DNA of 64,000 bases from Albidovulum litorale (GTDB taxonomy: Bacteria > Pseudomonadota > Alphaproteobacteria > Rhodobacterales > Rhodobacteraceae), in assembly GCF_025751495.1 (NCBI RefSeq), contig NZ_JAOWKZ010000005.1, forward strand, positions 1-64,000, written 5' to 3'. A model generated the notes under the pieces. The model saw only the letters and a program-made list of their open reading frames with translations. It had not been told where the DNA came from and made no database searches. The stretch's first letter is position 1; each line of letters begins with the position of its first letter. Shown here one piece after another: positions 33,485-42,530 of this stretch. A program made the translations under genes and the position numbers.

Positions 33485-34519
33485 TTACTGCTTCGCCATC
33501 TGCCCGACGTGGAAGTAGTCGAACAGCGACCGGGCGACCTCGGCAATTGCCCGATCCCTGTCCGTCTCGGATGTCTCGCTGCTCTTGGTGAACACGGCGA
33601 TTGCAAACCGACGACCGTCGGGGAGCGTGATATAGCCGACGTCGTTGGCCACTCCCCCGATGGTTCCGGTCTTGTTCGCCACGGGCGTTCCCTTGGGCAG
33701 CAGCCCCTTGAGCCGACCAGCGCCGGTGCGCGTGCGCGACATGACGTCAATCAGGAAGTCGCGGCTCTCGTCGCTCGTCGCCGTGCTATTGTCGATGGCA
33801 AGCAGGAGTTGCAGCATCGCAAGGGGCGTTGCTTGGTCGCGGGGATCCGCCTCGAAGTCCAGATTGCGGTCACCCATGATCGTCAGGAGCTCCGGCCGGG
33901 TCACAAAGGCCTCCGCGGCGACTTTCATCGTGGCTGGTCCCGGCAGGCCATAGAATTCCCCGATGATCTCTCCAGTCGTCCGATCGACCCTGAAATCGGT
34001 GATCCCGAGCCTGCGCAGATATTCGGTTACTGCCGCGGGTCCGCCGGCCAGTCCCATCGAGATGTCGGTCGCCGTGTTGTCGCTCTCCGTGATCATGATC
34101 TCGATCAGGTTCGCCACCGAAAGCTGGAGCCCGGGGTGCACGAATGTGTCGCTCAGCGCCGCGTCCCCGATCATCATCATGTCGGGTGTGACCTCGACCA
34201 TCTGGTCGAGGCTGAGTTCGCCTTTGTCGACGCGATCCAAGACCGCAGCGGTAATCGCAACCTTGTAGGTGCTGGCCATGACGAAGGTTTCATCGCCATT
34301 GAACGCGATGACGTCGTCGCCACCGATTTCCTGCGCCGCGAAGCCGATGCGCCCGGCAAGTTTCGTCGCGACCCGCTCGATCGCGGCTCCAACGGACTGT
34401 CCGTCCGCTGTCTGGGCGTATGCCGGGCCGAAGGTCGCCGCCGAAACTGTCATCAGCCCGGCAATAAGCATTGCTGCCAAAAGGGATTTTTTGGCTTTTA
34501 CGGTGTTTTTCTTCGACAT
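33485..34519 (-). CDS. Class A beta-lactamase with an enlarged omega-loop region
   Basis: A 344-residue protein with a basic then hydrophobic export signal (cleavage near 36). The class A motifs are present: Ser83-Thr-Tyr-Lys86, Ser146-Asp-Asn148 and Lys283-Thr-Gly285. The segment between Arg180 and the DQATP motif (228-232) is about 50 residues, far longer than the TEM-type omega loop, and the deacylating Glu is not obvious (candidates in GEIIGE, 183-188). It could be an inactive or narrow-specificity lactamase. The divergent AraC-type regulator 239 bases away may control it. Confidence 0.88.
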   Translation of the reverse strand: MSKKNTVKAKKSLLAAMLIAGLMTVSAATFGPAYAQTADGQSVGAAIERVATKLAGRIGFAAQEIGGDDVIAFNGDETFVMASTYKVAITAAVLDRVDKGELSLDQMVEVTPDMMMIGDAALSDTFVHPGLQLSVANLIEIMITESDNTATDISMGLAGGPAAVTEYLRRLGITDFRVDRTTGEIIGEFYGLPGPATMKVAAEAFVTRPELLTIMGDRNLDFEADPRDQATPLAMLQLLLAIDNSTATSDESRDFLIDVMSRTRTGAGRLKGLLPKGTPVANKTGTIGGVANDVGYITLPDGRRFAIAVFTKSSETSETDRDRAIAEVARSLFDYFHVGQMAKQ

Positions 34520-34633
34520 TTCCTGGCTCCAATGCTTTCCGAGATCGCCAAGGCCGTGCGGCCATCGCCCGGGTCTCATGGTCTACGGCTTGTTGATTAA
34601 CATGCCAGGGGCGCACCCTGTTTGCGGCTCATG

Positions 34634-34761
34634 CCACCAGTGCCATATACATGTCCTAGAAGGTTAACCTGACGGCATTGAGGGAGCAGCACGCATGCCA
34701 CTTGTGTCATAAACATGTCCCACAAGGTTAACCTCAGGGCGTTGAGGGAGCAGCAAGAATG
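34634..34761 (+). repeat. Tandem duplication of a 64-bp leader unit in front of the AraC gene
   Basis: Units 34634-34697 and 34698-34761 are imperfect direct copies. Both contain AACATGTCC or TACATGTCC, AAGGTTAACCT, then GAGGGAGCAGCA and end in ATG. The second unit supplies the ribosome site and start codon of the regulator. The first supplies an ATG that opens a five-codon frame (M-P-L-V-S, stop TAA). The gap also holds the beta-lactamase promoter. Confidence 0.8.
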
Positions 34762-35778
34762 AGCAAGAAATCTGGCCCGAGGTTCACGCGCGGGATGTTG
34801 ATTCTGTCACCGTTCGCAAAGGCCTTCACCTCGCGGGGCGGCGATATTGAAGCGATCCTGGCCCGAAACGGCATTCCCGTCGGTGCGCTGACCGACCCTG
34901 CGATGCTAGTTGACGCGTCCGCCTGTTATTCCGCCATGGAGGATATGGCGGAAACTCTTGGCGATCCGTATTTTGGCGCAAAGGTGGCAATAGAAGTAGC
35001 GAGGAAAGGAACGCCTGCGTTCCGGGATTCGGCGACCCATGCTCTCAACTTGGGAGATTTTCTGTCCCGGCTGGTGGTGGAAGTCTCAAAGCAGGTTGAT
35101 AATGTGTGGTACTCCGTTTCCATCAAACCCGGCATTGTAACCTTCGACATTCACCGCACCGTCAAGGTCATTAAGCGGTCGACACAGTTGGATGCAGTCG
35201 GCGTCGCACTTTATGTGACTTTGATAAAGAAAGGGATCGGAGAAACCTTCAACCCAAAAGACATCCTGATCACTGTACCGACCACCCAGGGGCTTCTGCC
35301 GGGTTTTCTTCCGAAACATGCGCTCGTCACATCGCAGATCGACGGAATGCGGATTTCATTTCCGACGCACTGGCTTTGGGCACCATTCTCGCTGGACTGG
35401 GAATTGGTGAAAGTGTCACGAGGGGAGTTTGCCGCAGATGGCGCCAGCGAAGCGACCCTTTCCTATCTTCGCGGCATGCTGATGGACAACATCGCTTATC
35501 AGGATCTGACACTGAACAACTTTTCCTCGATCTGCAGCATGCATCCACGCCGCATCCAGCGCATCCTGTGGGCACACGGCACCTCCTACAGTCAGATGAA
35601 GGACGACGTGCGCCAGAGCGTCACCGAAGACCTCTTGTCGAACACGACCCTGCCCGTTGCGCAAATTGCCCTTCAGGTAGGTCTCTCCGGCCCAGCCGCC
35701 CTTGACCGTGCATTCAGGCGATGGACCGGTAGGACTCCGACACAATTCAGGGCAGACTCGAAGCCGAAACAGGGATAA
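34759..35778 (+). CDS. AraC-family transcriptional regulator
   Basis: A 339-residue protein with an N-terminal arabinose-binding-type domain of the OruR/ArgR-like class (PF12625 style, to about 235) and a C-terminal double HTH (CSMHPRRIQRILWAHGTSYS, then LPVAQIALQVGLSGPAALDR, AFRRWTGRTPTQFR). Start ATG 34759 follows GAGGGAG. It is divergent from the class A beta-lactamase and the two further hydrolase genes, so control of that group by an unknown effector is inferred. Confidence 0.88.
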   Translation: MSKKSGPRFTRGMLILSPFAKAFTSRGGDIEAILARNGIPVGALTDPAMLVDASACYSAMEDMAETLGDPYFGAKVAIEVARKGTPAFRDSATHALNLGDFLSRLVVEVSKQVDNVWYSVSIKPGIVTFDIHRTVKVIKRSTQLDAVGVALYVTLIKKGIGETFNPKDILITVPTTQGLLPGFLPKHALVTSQIDGMRISFPTHWLWAPFSLDWELVKVSRGEFAADGASEATLSYLRGMLMDNIAYQDLTLNNFSSICSMHPRRIQRILWAHGTSYSQMKDDVRQSVTEDLLSNTTLPVAQIALQVGLSGPAALDRAFRRWTGRTPTQFRADSKPKQG

Positions 35779-35846
35779 CCCGCCCCGCGCGAAAGCCCTC
35801 ACGGTGATGTAGGGTAGGTGCGTGCCGATCCTAAAGGAGCAGACGA

Positions 35847-36041
35847 ATGCGGAAAAGCCGTTTCTGGCGTTACGACTACAACACGGTCAAACCGCAATCA
35901 TCGCTGGGCAACCAGACACCGCTGCAAGTGTGCTTGCGCAAGACGGGCAACCCGAATACCCAGTCCAACCTGCAGATTCTCATTTTGACTGAGGGACCAG
36001 CGGAGGGCAGGTCACGTCGCGTGTTTACGCTCAACCTATGA
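35847..36041 (+). pseudogene. C-terminal fragment of an IS3-type transposase
   Basis: Residues 8-25 of this short frame (RYDYNTVKPQSSLGNQTP) match the conserved C-terminal end of rve-type integrases. The catalytic core is absent, and the remaining about 35 residues do not match. It is a leftover of a second IS3-family insertion, different from the element at 27,589. Confidence 0.6.
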
Positions 36042-36042
36042 A

Positions 36043-37194
36043 ATGGCGAGATCTCTTCCGATGTTCTTTGGCGTAGATAAGGTGAGGTTCAAGGCTTGTG
36101 TTCTATTGCTTGTCACAAGTCTTGCAATTGTAGGCTGCGGTCCGGCGGAACGCGGGATGATCGGCCTGGTAGCCGAACCTCAGAATGGTGATGCGGCCAA
36201 AAATCTCAGAAAACACGAGATCTTCATCCTGACCTCGCGTGCTCCGGACAGTGATCCAACCATTTTGTTCTCGGGAAAGCGATCGTCCGAAATTGGGTTG
36301 GCGAAACTGACGGTCAGTGTGCCCCCGAACCACACCCCCGGCAAGATAGAGAGCCCCCAGTCCGGCATCCCCCGTCCAGCGGAGCATTTCACCGCAACCG
36401 ATCCAGCAATCTTTTCGTCCGAAAGCGATTTCGTCTCCGACTTGCAGGCGGAATTGAACCGGCGCTCTGTCCAAAACCGGAACGTTTTGATTTTTGTGCA
36501 TGGCTACAACACAACCTTTTCAGAAGCAGTTCTTCGGATGGGTCAATTCGTTGAGGATTCCGGCTATGAGGGCGTTCCAGTTTTATTCAGCTGGGCTTCC
36601 GGCGGCCATTTGTTGGACTACGTTTATGACATGAACAGCGTCCTGGTCGCGCGGGACGACCTGTTGCTCGGTGCTAATCTTATCTCGAAAACCAATGCAA
36701 AAGCCGTAGATGTCCTATCGCATTCCATGGGCAATCTGCTGACGGTCGAAGCAATGCGACAGGCAAAACTTAACGGCACCTTGAACCGGACAGGTCGGCT
36801 TCGCCATGTCATTTTGGCGGCACCCGACATTGACGCCGATCTGTTCCGGCAGCAACTGGCACCGTTTGCCGACAATGAACGGCAGTTCTACATTCTTATC
36901 TCTCACGACGACCGGGCTTTGAGTTTTTCCCGGCTTCTTGCGCGGGGAGTGCCGCGGGTCGGTAATGAGGACGTTGAAGATCTGGCAGGACTTGGCGTGA
37001 CAGTCTTAGATCTGTCTGAGATCGACGTGAATGGTTCAAACCACTCAAAATTCGCAGACTCGCCCGAGATAGTGCAGTTGATTGGCAAGAGACTAAGCGT
37101 CGATGGAGTGGGGACGAGGAACGGTTCGGATCCACTCCTCTCGTCGGTGCTGATGCTGCCAATTACAGTCACCGCAGCGACGTTGGCCCGGTGA
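36043..37194 (+). CDS. Lipoprotein-anchored alpha/beta hydrolase (DUF900 type)
   Basis: A 383-residue protein. A lipobox-like AIVGC places the lipidated Cys near residue 32. The hydrolase core shows VLIFVHGYNTTFSEAVLR, PVLFSWASGG, then the nucleophile elbow VLSHSMGN and an Asp-containing strand VILAAPDID. This is the DUF900 family of secreted esterase-like proteins. ATG 36061 is a second possible start. A related but broken gene lies at 38,348-39,403 on the other strand, so the island carried two DUF900 members. Confidence 0.8.
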   Translation: MARSLPMFFGVDKVRFKACVLLLVTSLAIVGCGPAERGMIGLVAEPQNGDAAKNLRKHEIFILTSRAPDSDPTILFSGKRSSEIGLAKLTVSVPPNHTPGKIESPQSGIPRPAEHFTATDPAIFSSESDFVSDLQAELNRRSVQNRNVLIFVHGYNTTFSEAVLRMGQFVEDSGYEGVPVLFSWASGGHLLDYVYDMNSVLVARDDLLLGANLISKTNAKAVDVLSHSMGNLLTVEAMRQAKLNGTLNRTGRLRHVILAAPDIDADLFRQQLAPFADNERQFYILISHDDRALSFSRLLARGVPRVGNEDVEDLAGLGVTVLDLSEIDVNGSNHSKFADSPEIVQLIGKRLSVDGVGTRNGSDPLLSSVLMLPITVTAATLAR

Positions 37195-37355
37195 CTGCCG
37201 CAACGTCTGAGCATCAACGAGCGAACTCCGGGTCATATCTTAAACGTAAACGCAATGGTTGCGTTAAAGGACCCCGCAACGAAGGCGTTTGACCTCTTGC
37301 CGGTCAAACCATCGGACATCATCACGGATCATGCAACTAAGACAACAGAGCGGTT

Positions 37356-37832
37356 TCAATCGCCAGCTTTCACCATCATGGCGTCGCTGATTTCGAACAA
37401 GCGCGTGTTGCCACAGATCACGATGATGGAGCGCAGGCGGGAGGCTGGCGCAACTGCTGTCATTGAAACTGTCTGGGTATCCAGCACCTGTGCAACCATT
37501 CCGTCCGGCGGTGTCGTGGAAATCACCGCGAAGACCGATGGCACTGCAGAACGATCTGCCTTTCCAATTTTCAGGCCGACAGTATATCCTGGTGTTGGCA
37601 GCGTGAGATCGCCGCTCACGAAAAGGAGGGGGGATGCCCCATCATGCGGAGCCGGGGTGAGTTTTCCGACCCAGTTGCTGCTTTCGATCACAGGGCAATC
37701 ATCGGATGGCGTCGAGGAAGACATTTCGCGCTCGCTCTGGGCTTGATCCGACTGGTTTTGCGCGTTGCACGCAGTTGTAGGAAGCATCGGTAAAACCGCC
37801 AGACAGAGTACCAAGGCTTTCGATTGTGTCAT
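37356..37832 (-). CDS. Putative small lipoprotein, 158 aa
   Basis: ATG 37832 follows AGGAGGATC. The N-terminus (KALVLCLAVLPMLPTTAC) ends in a plausible lipobox Cys near 22, followed by a polar Gln/Ser-rich linker and a folded domain of about 110 residues with two cysteines (DDCPVIESSNWVGKLTP; VICGNTRLFEI). The C-terminal end VGKLTP...RSIIVICGNTRLFEI recalls proteinase-inhibitor-like (I78-type) proteins, which I suggest only tentatively. Confidence 0.65.
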   Translation of the reverse strand: MTQSKALVLCLAVLPMLPTTACNAQNQSDQAQSEREMSSSTPSDDCPVIESSNWVGKLTPAPHDGASPLLFVSGDLTLPTPGYTVGLKIGKADRSAVPSVFAVISTTPPDGMVAQVLDTQTVSMTAVAPASRLRSIIVICGNTRLFEISDAMMVKAGD

Positions 37833-38347
37833 GACTGGATCCTCCTGAAGTTAAACCCGTTTCAACGCCGCTTTTGCGTCGCGCGACATCAAGAGCTGCT
37901 GAATCGCAGCAGCCTAAGACGTCCTTGTAGTACGGTTTTGTTCACACCACGCCCCCCGAATGCCTTAGGCACGGCAAAGAACGTATAGATCCGAGCCACG
38001 ACTAACAGCGGCTAACAGACAATAGTAGGCAGAAATTTGACGCGCTGCAGCCGGGAAATAAGATCAAATTCCGGACGAATGCAGGACCGGATGTTGAACC
38101 AGAGCCTCGACTTCCTTGGTTGCCTTCTGCCCTTTTTCTGGCCGCATGGCAGGATCAGACAGGAGCCGAAGCGGCTCTGGCGCTGTCTCAGATCTTGTGC
38201 TTGAACTTGCTGCCAGTCCCCGGTGCCAGAGCGGGTTGGGTTCTGGACCACAGTGTATTCCCGGCGATCCTCGGGACCGCTTTCGCGGGCGGGATCGACA
38301 TGCTGCTGTCGATTATCAAATACGTCATACACTGACCTGCTGCGCGG
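37833..38347. other. Gap without a supported gene
   Basis: A plus-strand frame ending at 38,335 is open for over 90 codons and partly hydrophobic (QILCLNLLPVPGARAG), but it has no good start, no ribosome site and no recognised family. A minus-strand frame overlaps it. I regard the stretch as non-coding or decayed. Confidence 0.3.
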
Positions 38348-39403
38348 CTATTCATTCATCGCAGGTCGAAGGCGCCAAAGGTTTTCACCCTGCGCGACGA
38401 GGCCTTGCCGCGCGTCGGCGCGTTCGCCCGCATGCAGCAGTCGGCGCAGATCTTCGCCGACGGCTCGACTGTAGATGTGATAAAGATGACCCGTCGGTCC
38501 TTCGCTGGGAAGGTCGCTGAGGTCGATCACCTCGACGCCCGCAAGTTGGGAGAAATCGTTTCCCGTCTCCCCAAGCCGAGGGTAGCCATGCAATTGCGCC
38601 GAAAGCGCTAGAGGTCTGTCGCCGCTCGTCACGTAGACTGTGATGCTCTTCGCGATGAGGCGGAACCGGGGAAGCATGCGCTCGAAGATCGCAAAATCCA
38701 TGTCCGGCGCCAGAAGCACGACATGGCCAAGCTGGATATCCGGATGCCGATTGGCCACTTCGGCCAGCGCCAGAACGACACCCCGAGCACCAAGGCTGTG
38801 CCCGATGACATCCACGTTCCCGGCGCCGAAGCGCCGCTCCAACTCAATGATCGTGTCCGTAATGTCCGGCAGGCTCCAGTAAAGATCGGCTTCGTCATGG
38901 GTGTAGTAGGCCGGAGCACCGTCCGAGGGCTAACTGAACCACAGGAACCGCCCCACAAGGTCGGCGTTCTGCTGCAGCAACGCGGCGCGGCGGCAGCCTT
39001 TCTCGAAGCTGATATAGTATCCGTGGACATAGAGCGCCCGACCACGTGCGCCGGCCGTTCCTTCTAGCCGATCCAGGATGGCGCCCGGGTCCGCTTCCTC
39101 CACCGTCTGAACGCGGAGGAGTTCCTCGCGCAAGAAATTCGGAGCCATGTCGGCAAGGGGCGCCAGAACGCCAAGGTCGAGCTCTTCGACGCGGCATGCA
39201 CCCGCTTTCAGATCGCTGCGTTCTCCTCCATAAAAGTCAGCTGGATCATCCGATCCTGTCCTGTTGCGAAGCGTGAAATAGGGGAATTCCAAGGCCTGGA
39301 TCTCCGTCTGGGCCTTCGACGGCACGGGGAAGGCGCATGACAAGGCGCCGAGGCAGAGCATGACGCCCATCAGGCGGGCGAAGGATGGTGCGCACATTTT
39401 CAT
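38348..39403 (-). pseudogene. DUF900-type alpha/beta hydrolase broken by one nonsense codon
   Basis: ATG 39403-39401 opens a signal-peptide-like N-terminus (LMGVMLCLGALSCAFPVPSKA). The frame then shows LYVHGYYISFEKG and FLWFS, followed by TAG (38932-38930), and continues in the same frame with PSDGAPAYYTHDEADLYWS, IGHSLGARG (nucleophile elbow) and VVLLAPDMD to 38,348. The conserved family reading is FSWPSDG, so a single TGG-to-TAG change explains the break. Everything else looks intact, which points to recent inactivation. Confidence 0.85.
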
Positions 39404-39633
39404 ACCCGATATGTACCTCAGCCGCGCTTGCCGAAAAAAGGACCCTGGCGTTTGCACCATGCACTTTCACCATGAAGGCACAGGCTCTCGCACATGCGGT
39501 GCACCACATTGGCATTTTCGAATATAGCAGTGGGAAAATAAATGATTGCGTCGCTTCGCAAGTCTTTTGCGCGTCGGGCGGCCTCGTGACAAGGTCGGAA
39601 CCGAGACGTCGAACCCAGGGTAAAAGAGGCAAC

Positions 39634-41310
39634 ATGAACAACGGGGAAATAGCCAGGATCATCGGCAAGGTCTCGGTGCCGTGCTTGCTTCTCGGGCTGC
39701 TCTTCTTTGCGGCCTCGCTGACCCCGTCGCTCATCCCGCGCGGACCGGCTGTGCAAGGACTCCTCGGCGGGCTTGTCATGGCGATCGGCTATTTGATCGG
39801 CCAGATCGGTGCGTTGCTCTGGCGGGCGGCCGATCTTCCGCAGTTGTCCGGGCGGCCGGCAAACGTCCTGACAACGGTGATCGCGCTTCCACTCCTGGCG
39901 GTCTTTCTTTGGGTACTTGGATCCAGTCTGCGGTGGCAGAACGACATCCGCGAAAAGGTGGGCATGGAAGACGCGGATGCGCTTCAACTCACCACAATCC
40001 TGTTGATCGCGTTTGCGACCTTTGCCATCGCTTTCGCCCTTGGACGCGCTGTCGCCTCACTGTTTCGCCTGATCCGATCAAGGTTCTATCGCATTATGCC
40101 ACCGCGGCGCGCCAATGTGCTGGGGCTCATCGCGGTCGTGCTGATTTTGTTCGTGGTTACGCGCGATGGCATCGTCGATGAGGTCGTAACGGGCCTCGAC
40201 GAAAGCTACGAAGCCGCCCAGGAGCTCTTCGAGAATGCCCCGCCTCCCCCCGGCGACCCACGCATGACCGGCAGCGCAGAGTCCCTGATCGATTGGGCAT
40301 CCATGGGCAAGCCCGGGCGGGACTTCATCACCTCCGGCCCAACATCCGAGGATATCTCGGCCTTCACTGGTCGGCCCGCGCTTGATCCGATCCGCGTCTA
40401 TGTCGGGCGCGCCAATGGCGAGACGCCCGAGGCGCGGGCCGAACTGGCGCTTGCCGAACTGATCCGGCAGGGTGCGTTCGACCGCGACGTTCTGATCGTG
40501 GCAAGCCCCACCGGAACCGGCTGGATGGACCCGGGATCCCACGATCCGGTCGAATACATGCATGGCGGCGATATCGCCACCGTCGCCGCACAGTATTCCT
40601 ACCTGCAATCGCCGCTGGCTTTAATCCTGGAGACAAACACCGGGCTGGAACAGGCGACCGCGCTTCAGGATGTGGTGCATGGGTACTGGAAGACGTTGCC
40701 CGTCGATACGCGGCCCCGTCTATACGTTCACGGGCTGAGCCTGGGCGCCTGGTCGTCGATGCATGCCACGAACATGTTCCGACTGCTCGACGATCCCATC
40801 GACGGCGCCTTCTGGGCCGGTCCGCCCTTTCCCTCTGCCTTCTGGAAACACGTCCAGAACCAGCGCAATCCGGGCACACCCTGGGTCCTGCCGGAGATCG
40901 GGGACGGGTCACTGATCCGCTATGCGTCCCACACGGCGGATGCGTCCGAGGCCGCGGCGGAATGGGGGGACATGCGCATCGTCTTCCTGCAATATTCAAG
41001 CGACCCGGTCGTATTCTACGACCCCCGGTCGCTCTGGCGGGCGCCGCCCTGGATGCGGGATCCGTCGGCCGAGGACATGACGGAGCACTTCATCTTCATG
41101 CCCGTCGTGACGCAGTTCCAGCTGGCGCTCGACATGGCCCTGTCCTTTGGCGCGCCGCCCGGACACGGCCATGCCTACTTCGCGGAGGACTATATAGGGC
41201 CCTGGGTTCAGGTCACGGCACCCTCGGATTGGACACCCGAAGAAACACAACGGCTGAAGGCGCATTGCGATGTCGGCTACCAGCTCGGGTGCGCCAACCG
41301 GCAACCGTGA
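39634..41310 (+). CDS. Multi-pass membrane alpha/beta hydrolase (Abhydrolase_9 type)
   Basis: A 558-residue protein. Four or five membrane helices occupy about 10-195 (for example LLLGLLFFAASLTPSLIP, VLGLIAVVLILFVVTRDG). The C-terminal hydrolase domain has RVYVGRANGETPEARAEL, the nucleophile motif HGLSLGAWSS and a late His in the GHGHAYF region. This matches the PF15420/PF10081 architecture of unknown substrate, perhaps lipid or cell-envelope esters. ATG 39634 follows AAAGAGG. It stands alone on the plus strand. Confidence 0.85.
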   Translation: MNNGEIARIIGKVSVPCLLLGLLFFAASLTPSLIPRGPAVQGLLGGLVMAIGYLIGQIGALLWRAADLPQLSGRPANVLTTVIALPLLAVFLWVLGSSLRWQNDIREKVGMEDADALQLTTILLIAFATFAIAFALGRAVASLFRLIRSRFYRIMPPRRANVLGLIAVVLILFVVTRDGIVDEVVTGLDESYEAAQELFENAPPPPGDPRMTGSAESLIDWASMGKPGRDFITSGPTSEDISAFTGRPALDPIRVYVGRANGETPEARAELALAELIRQGAFDRDVLIVASPTGTGWMDPGSHDPVEYMHGGDIATVAAQYSYLQSPLALILETNTGLEQATALQDVVHGYWKTLPVDTRPRLYVHGLSLGAWSSMHATNMFRLLDDPIDGAFWAGPPFPSAFWKHVQNQRNPGTPWVLPEIGDGSLIRYASHTADASEAAAEWGDMRIVFLQYSSDPVVFYDPRSLWRAPPWMRDPSAEDMTEHFIFMPVVTQFQLALDMALSFGAPPGHGHAYFAEDYIGPWVQVTAPSDWTPEETQRLKAHCDVGYQLGCANRQP

Positions 41311-41369
41311 TCTGGCGCGTCATGGCGCAGGTGCCCGGCTCTCGCGACGCCTGAAAACGGCCACGGCTG

Positions 41370-42116
41370 TCATTCGGGGGTTTCGACAAAATGCAAGACG
41401 GTGCGCCCGTCGAAATCCGTCATCACAAGACCCGCACCATAGCGCACGTAATCCGAAACCTGCGCGAGCGCCGCGAGGAAACGCCGCTCCTGCGCCTCTA
41501 TCTCATAGGGGCAGGCCATCATGGTCCCGGCTATGTTTTCGAGAAAGGCAAGCCCGAGGCCGGATGGCTGCATCTGTCCCCGGAACCGATTGCAGCCTCC
41601 AAAGGCTGAGACATTCATCTCGTCGTCGATCATGAGCGTGGCCGGATCATCGTTGGGCCATGCTTGGCCAAAGACCTCCGTCACGGTCCAAGCCACACCC
41701 GAGATGCGGCGCGGCACCGCGACGTTCGTACCCGTGTCGGTCACCATTGTGAGCACGATATTGAACGCTGGTTGATCCGGCCCGGCCGGGAGCTCAAGCG
41801 TCTTGGTTGCACGGAACTGCTGCCGTCCATCCGGTGACAGGATACCCGGACTCACCGTCGACGCCCCGCGGGTCATAGCTCAGGGAAACGGTCATCGGGA
41901 CTTCGGTCATCTCGAAACCCTGCGAAGCTATGGCACCGACGTGCCCGTCGGCGTTCACGACCTCAAGGAGCCGCACGTCGAGTTGCGCTACGGGGGAAAC
42001 GCAATGCGTTCCCGAAAGGAAACCATCACCGAGAGCGTTTTCATCTGCGCCTCGGCGAATGTTGGGGCTGCCAAGAGCCACGAGAACAGTGACAGAACGC
42101 CGGAAAGCCCTCGCAT
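41370..42116 (-). pseudogene. META-domain envelope protein with two frameshifts
   Basis: Reading from ATG 42116 (MRGLSGVLSLFSWLLAAPTFA, a signal peptide) the protein reaches FRERIAFPP and TAG. A second frame carries on as VAQLDVRLLEVVNADG to LSYDPRGVDGESG. A third frame supplies ILSPDGRQQFRATKTLELP and the META domain (DEMNVSAFGGCNRFRGQ, FLENIAGTMMACP, YVRYGAGLVMTDFDGR). Together they reconstruct one protein of the YbaY-plus-META type of Rhodobacteraceae. The shifts lie near 41,985 and 41,845. It cannot be expressed as one protein. Confidence 0.8.
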
Positions 42117-42199
42117 GTTCTACATCCTTGCCCAAGCAACCCAGATTTTCGGAAACCGTTTCATTGTCCGCATATTCAAGTCTACGAGACTCATTTCGA

Positions 42200-42530
42200 G
42201 ATGGGTAGCTTACTCGCGCCCGTTTTGGTTTCACGCAATACCGCATGCTGTAGCAAAAGCACAAAGGAAGGAGTTGCTCGCATGTTTGCGCCTGCGGCCG
42301 CATCACGGCGTAGTCGCTCAGTATCTCCTCGATCGCCGATCCCTCGGGCAGCAGAGCCAATTGCTGAGCCGCCCGCGCCTGGAACTCCCTGCTGTGTTCG
42401 ACGACAGGCGTAAAGGCCCAGAGATTGCCAAGGTCGGAAGCGCCCGTTGCACAGTCGGTCAGCGAGATCGTCGCGAGAACGAGGACGACGCGCCGCCGCC
42501 TCGAGCATCCGTCGTCTTATGGACACCGCT
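42200..42530 (-). pseudogene. Decayed small lipoprotein gene
   Basis: One minus-strand frame reads VVLVLATISLTDCATGASDL (lipobox Cys in LTDC), then FTPVVEHSREFQARAAQQLA and LLPEGSAIEEILSDYAVM. This is a coherent small lipoprotein of a type I recall from Rhodobacteraceae. No ATG, GTG or TTG precedes the hydrophobic part before a stop. At its 3' side the frame runs on into the neighbouring pseudogene. It is scored as a remnant. Confidence 0.5.

Noticed and set aside
38039-38335. A plus-strand frame with a hydrophobic C-terminal half
   Set aside because: No start codon with a ribosome site and no recognised family were found. I could not separate it from chance, so it is only mentioned in the gap entry.
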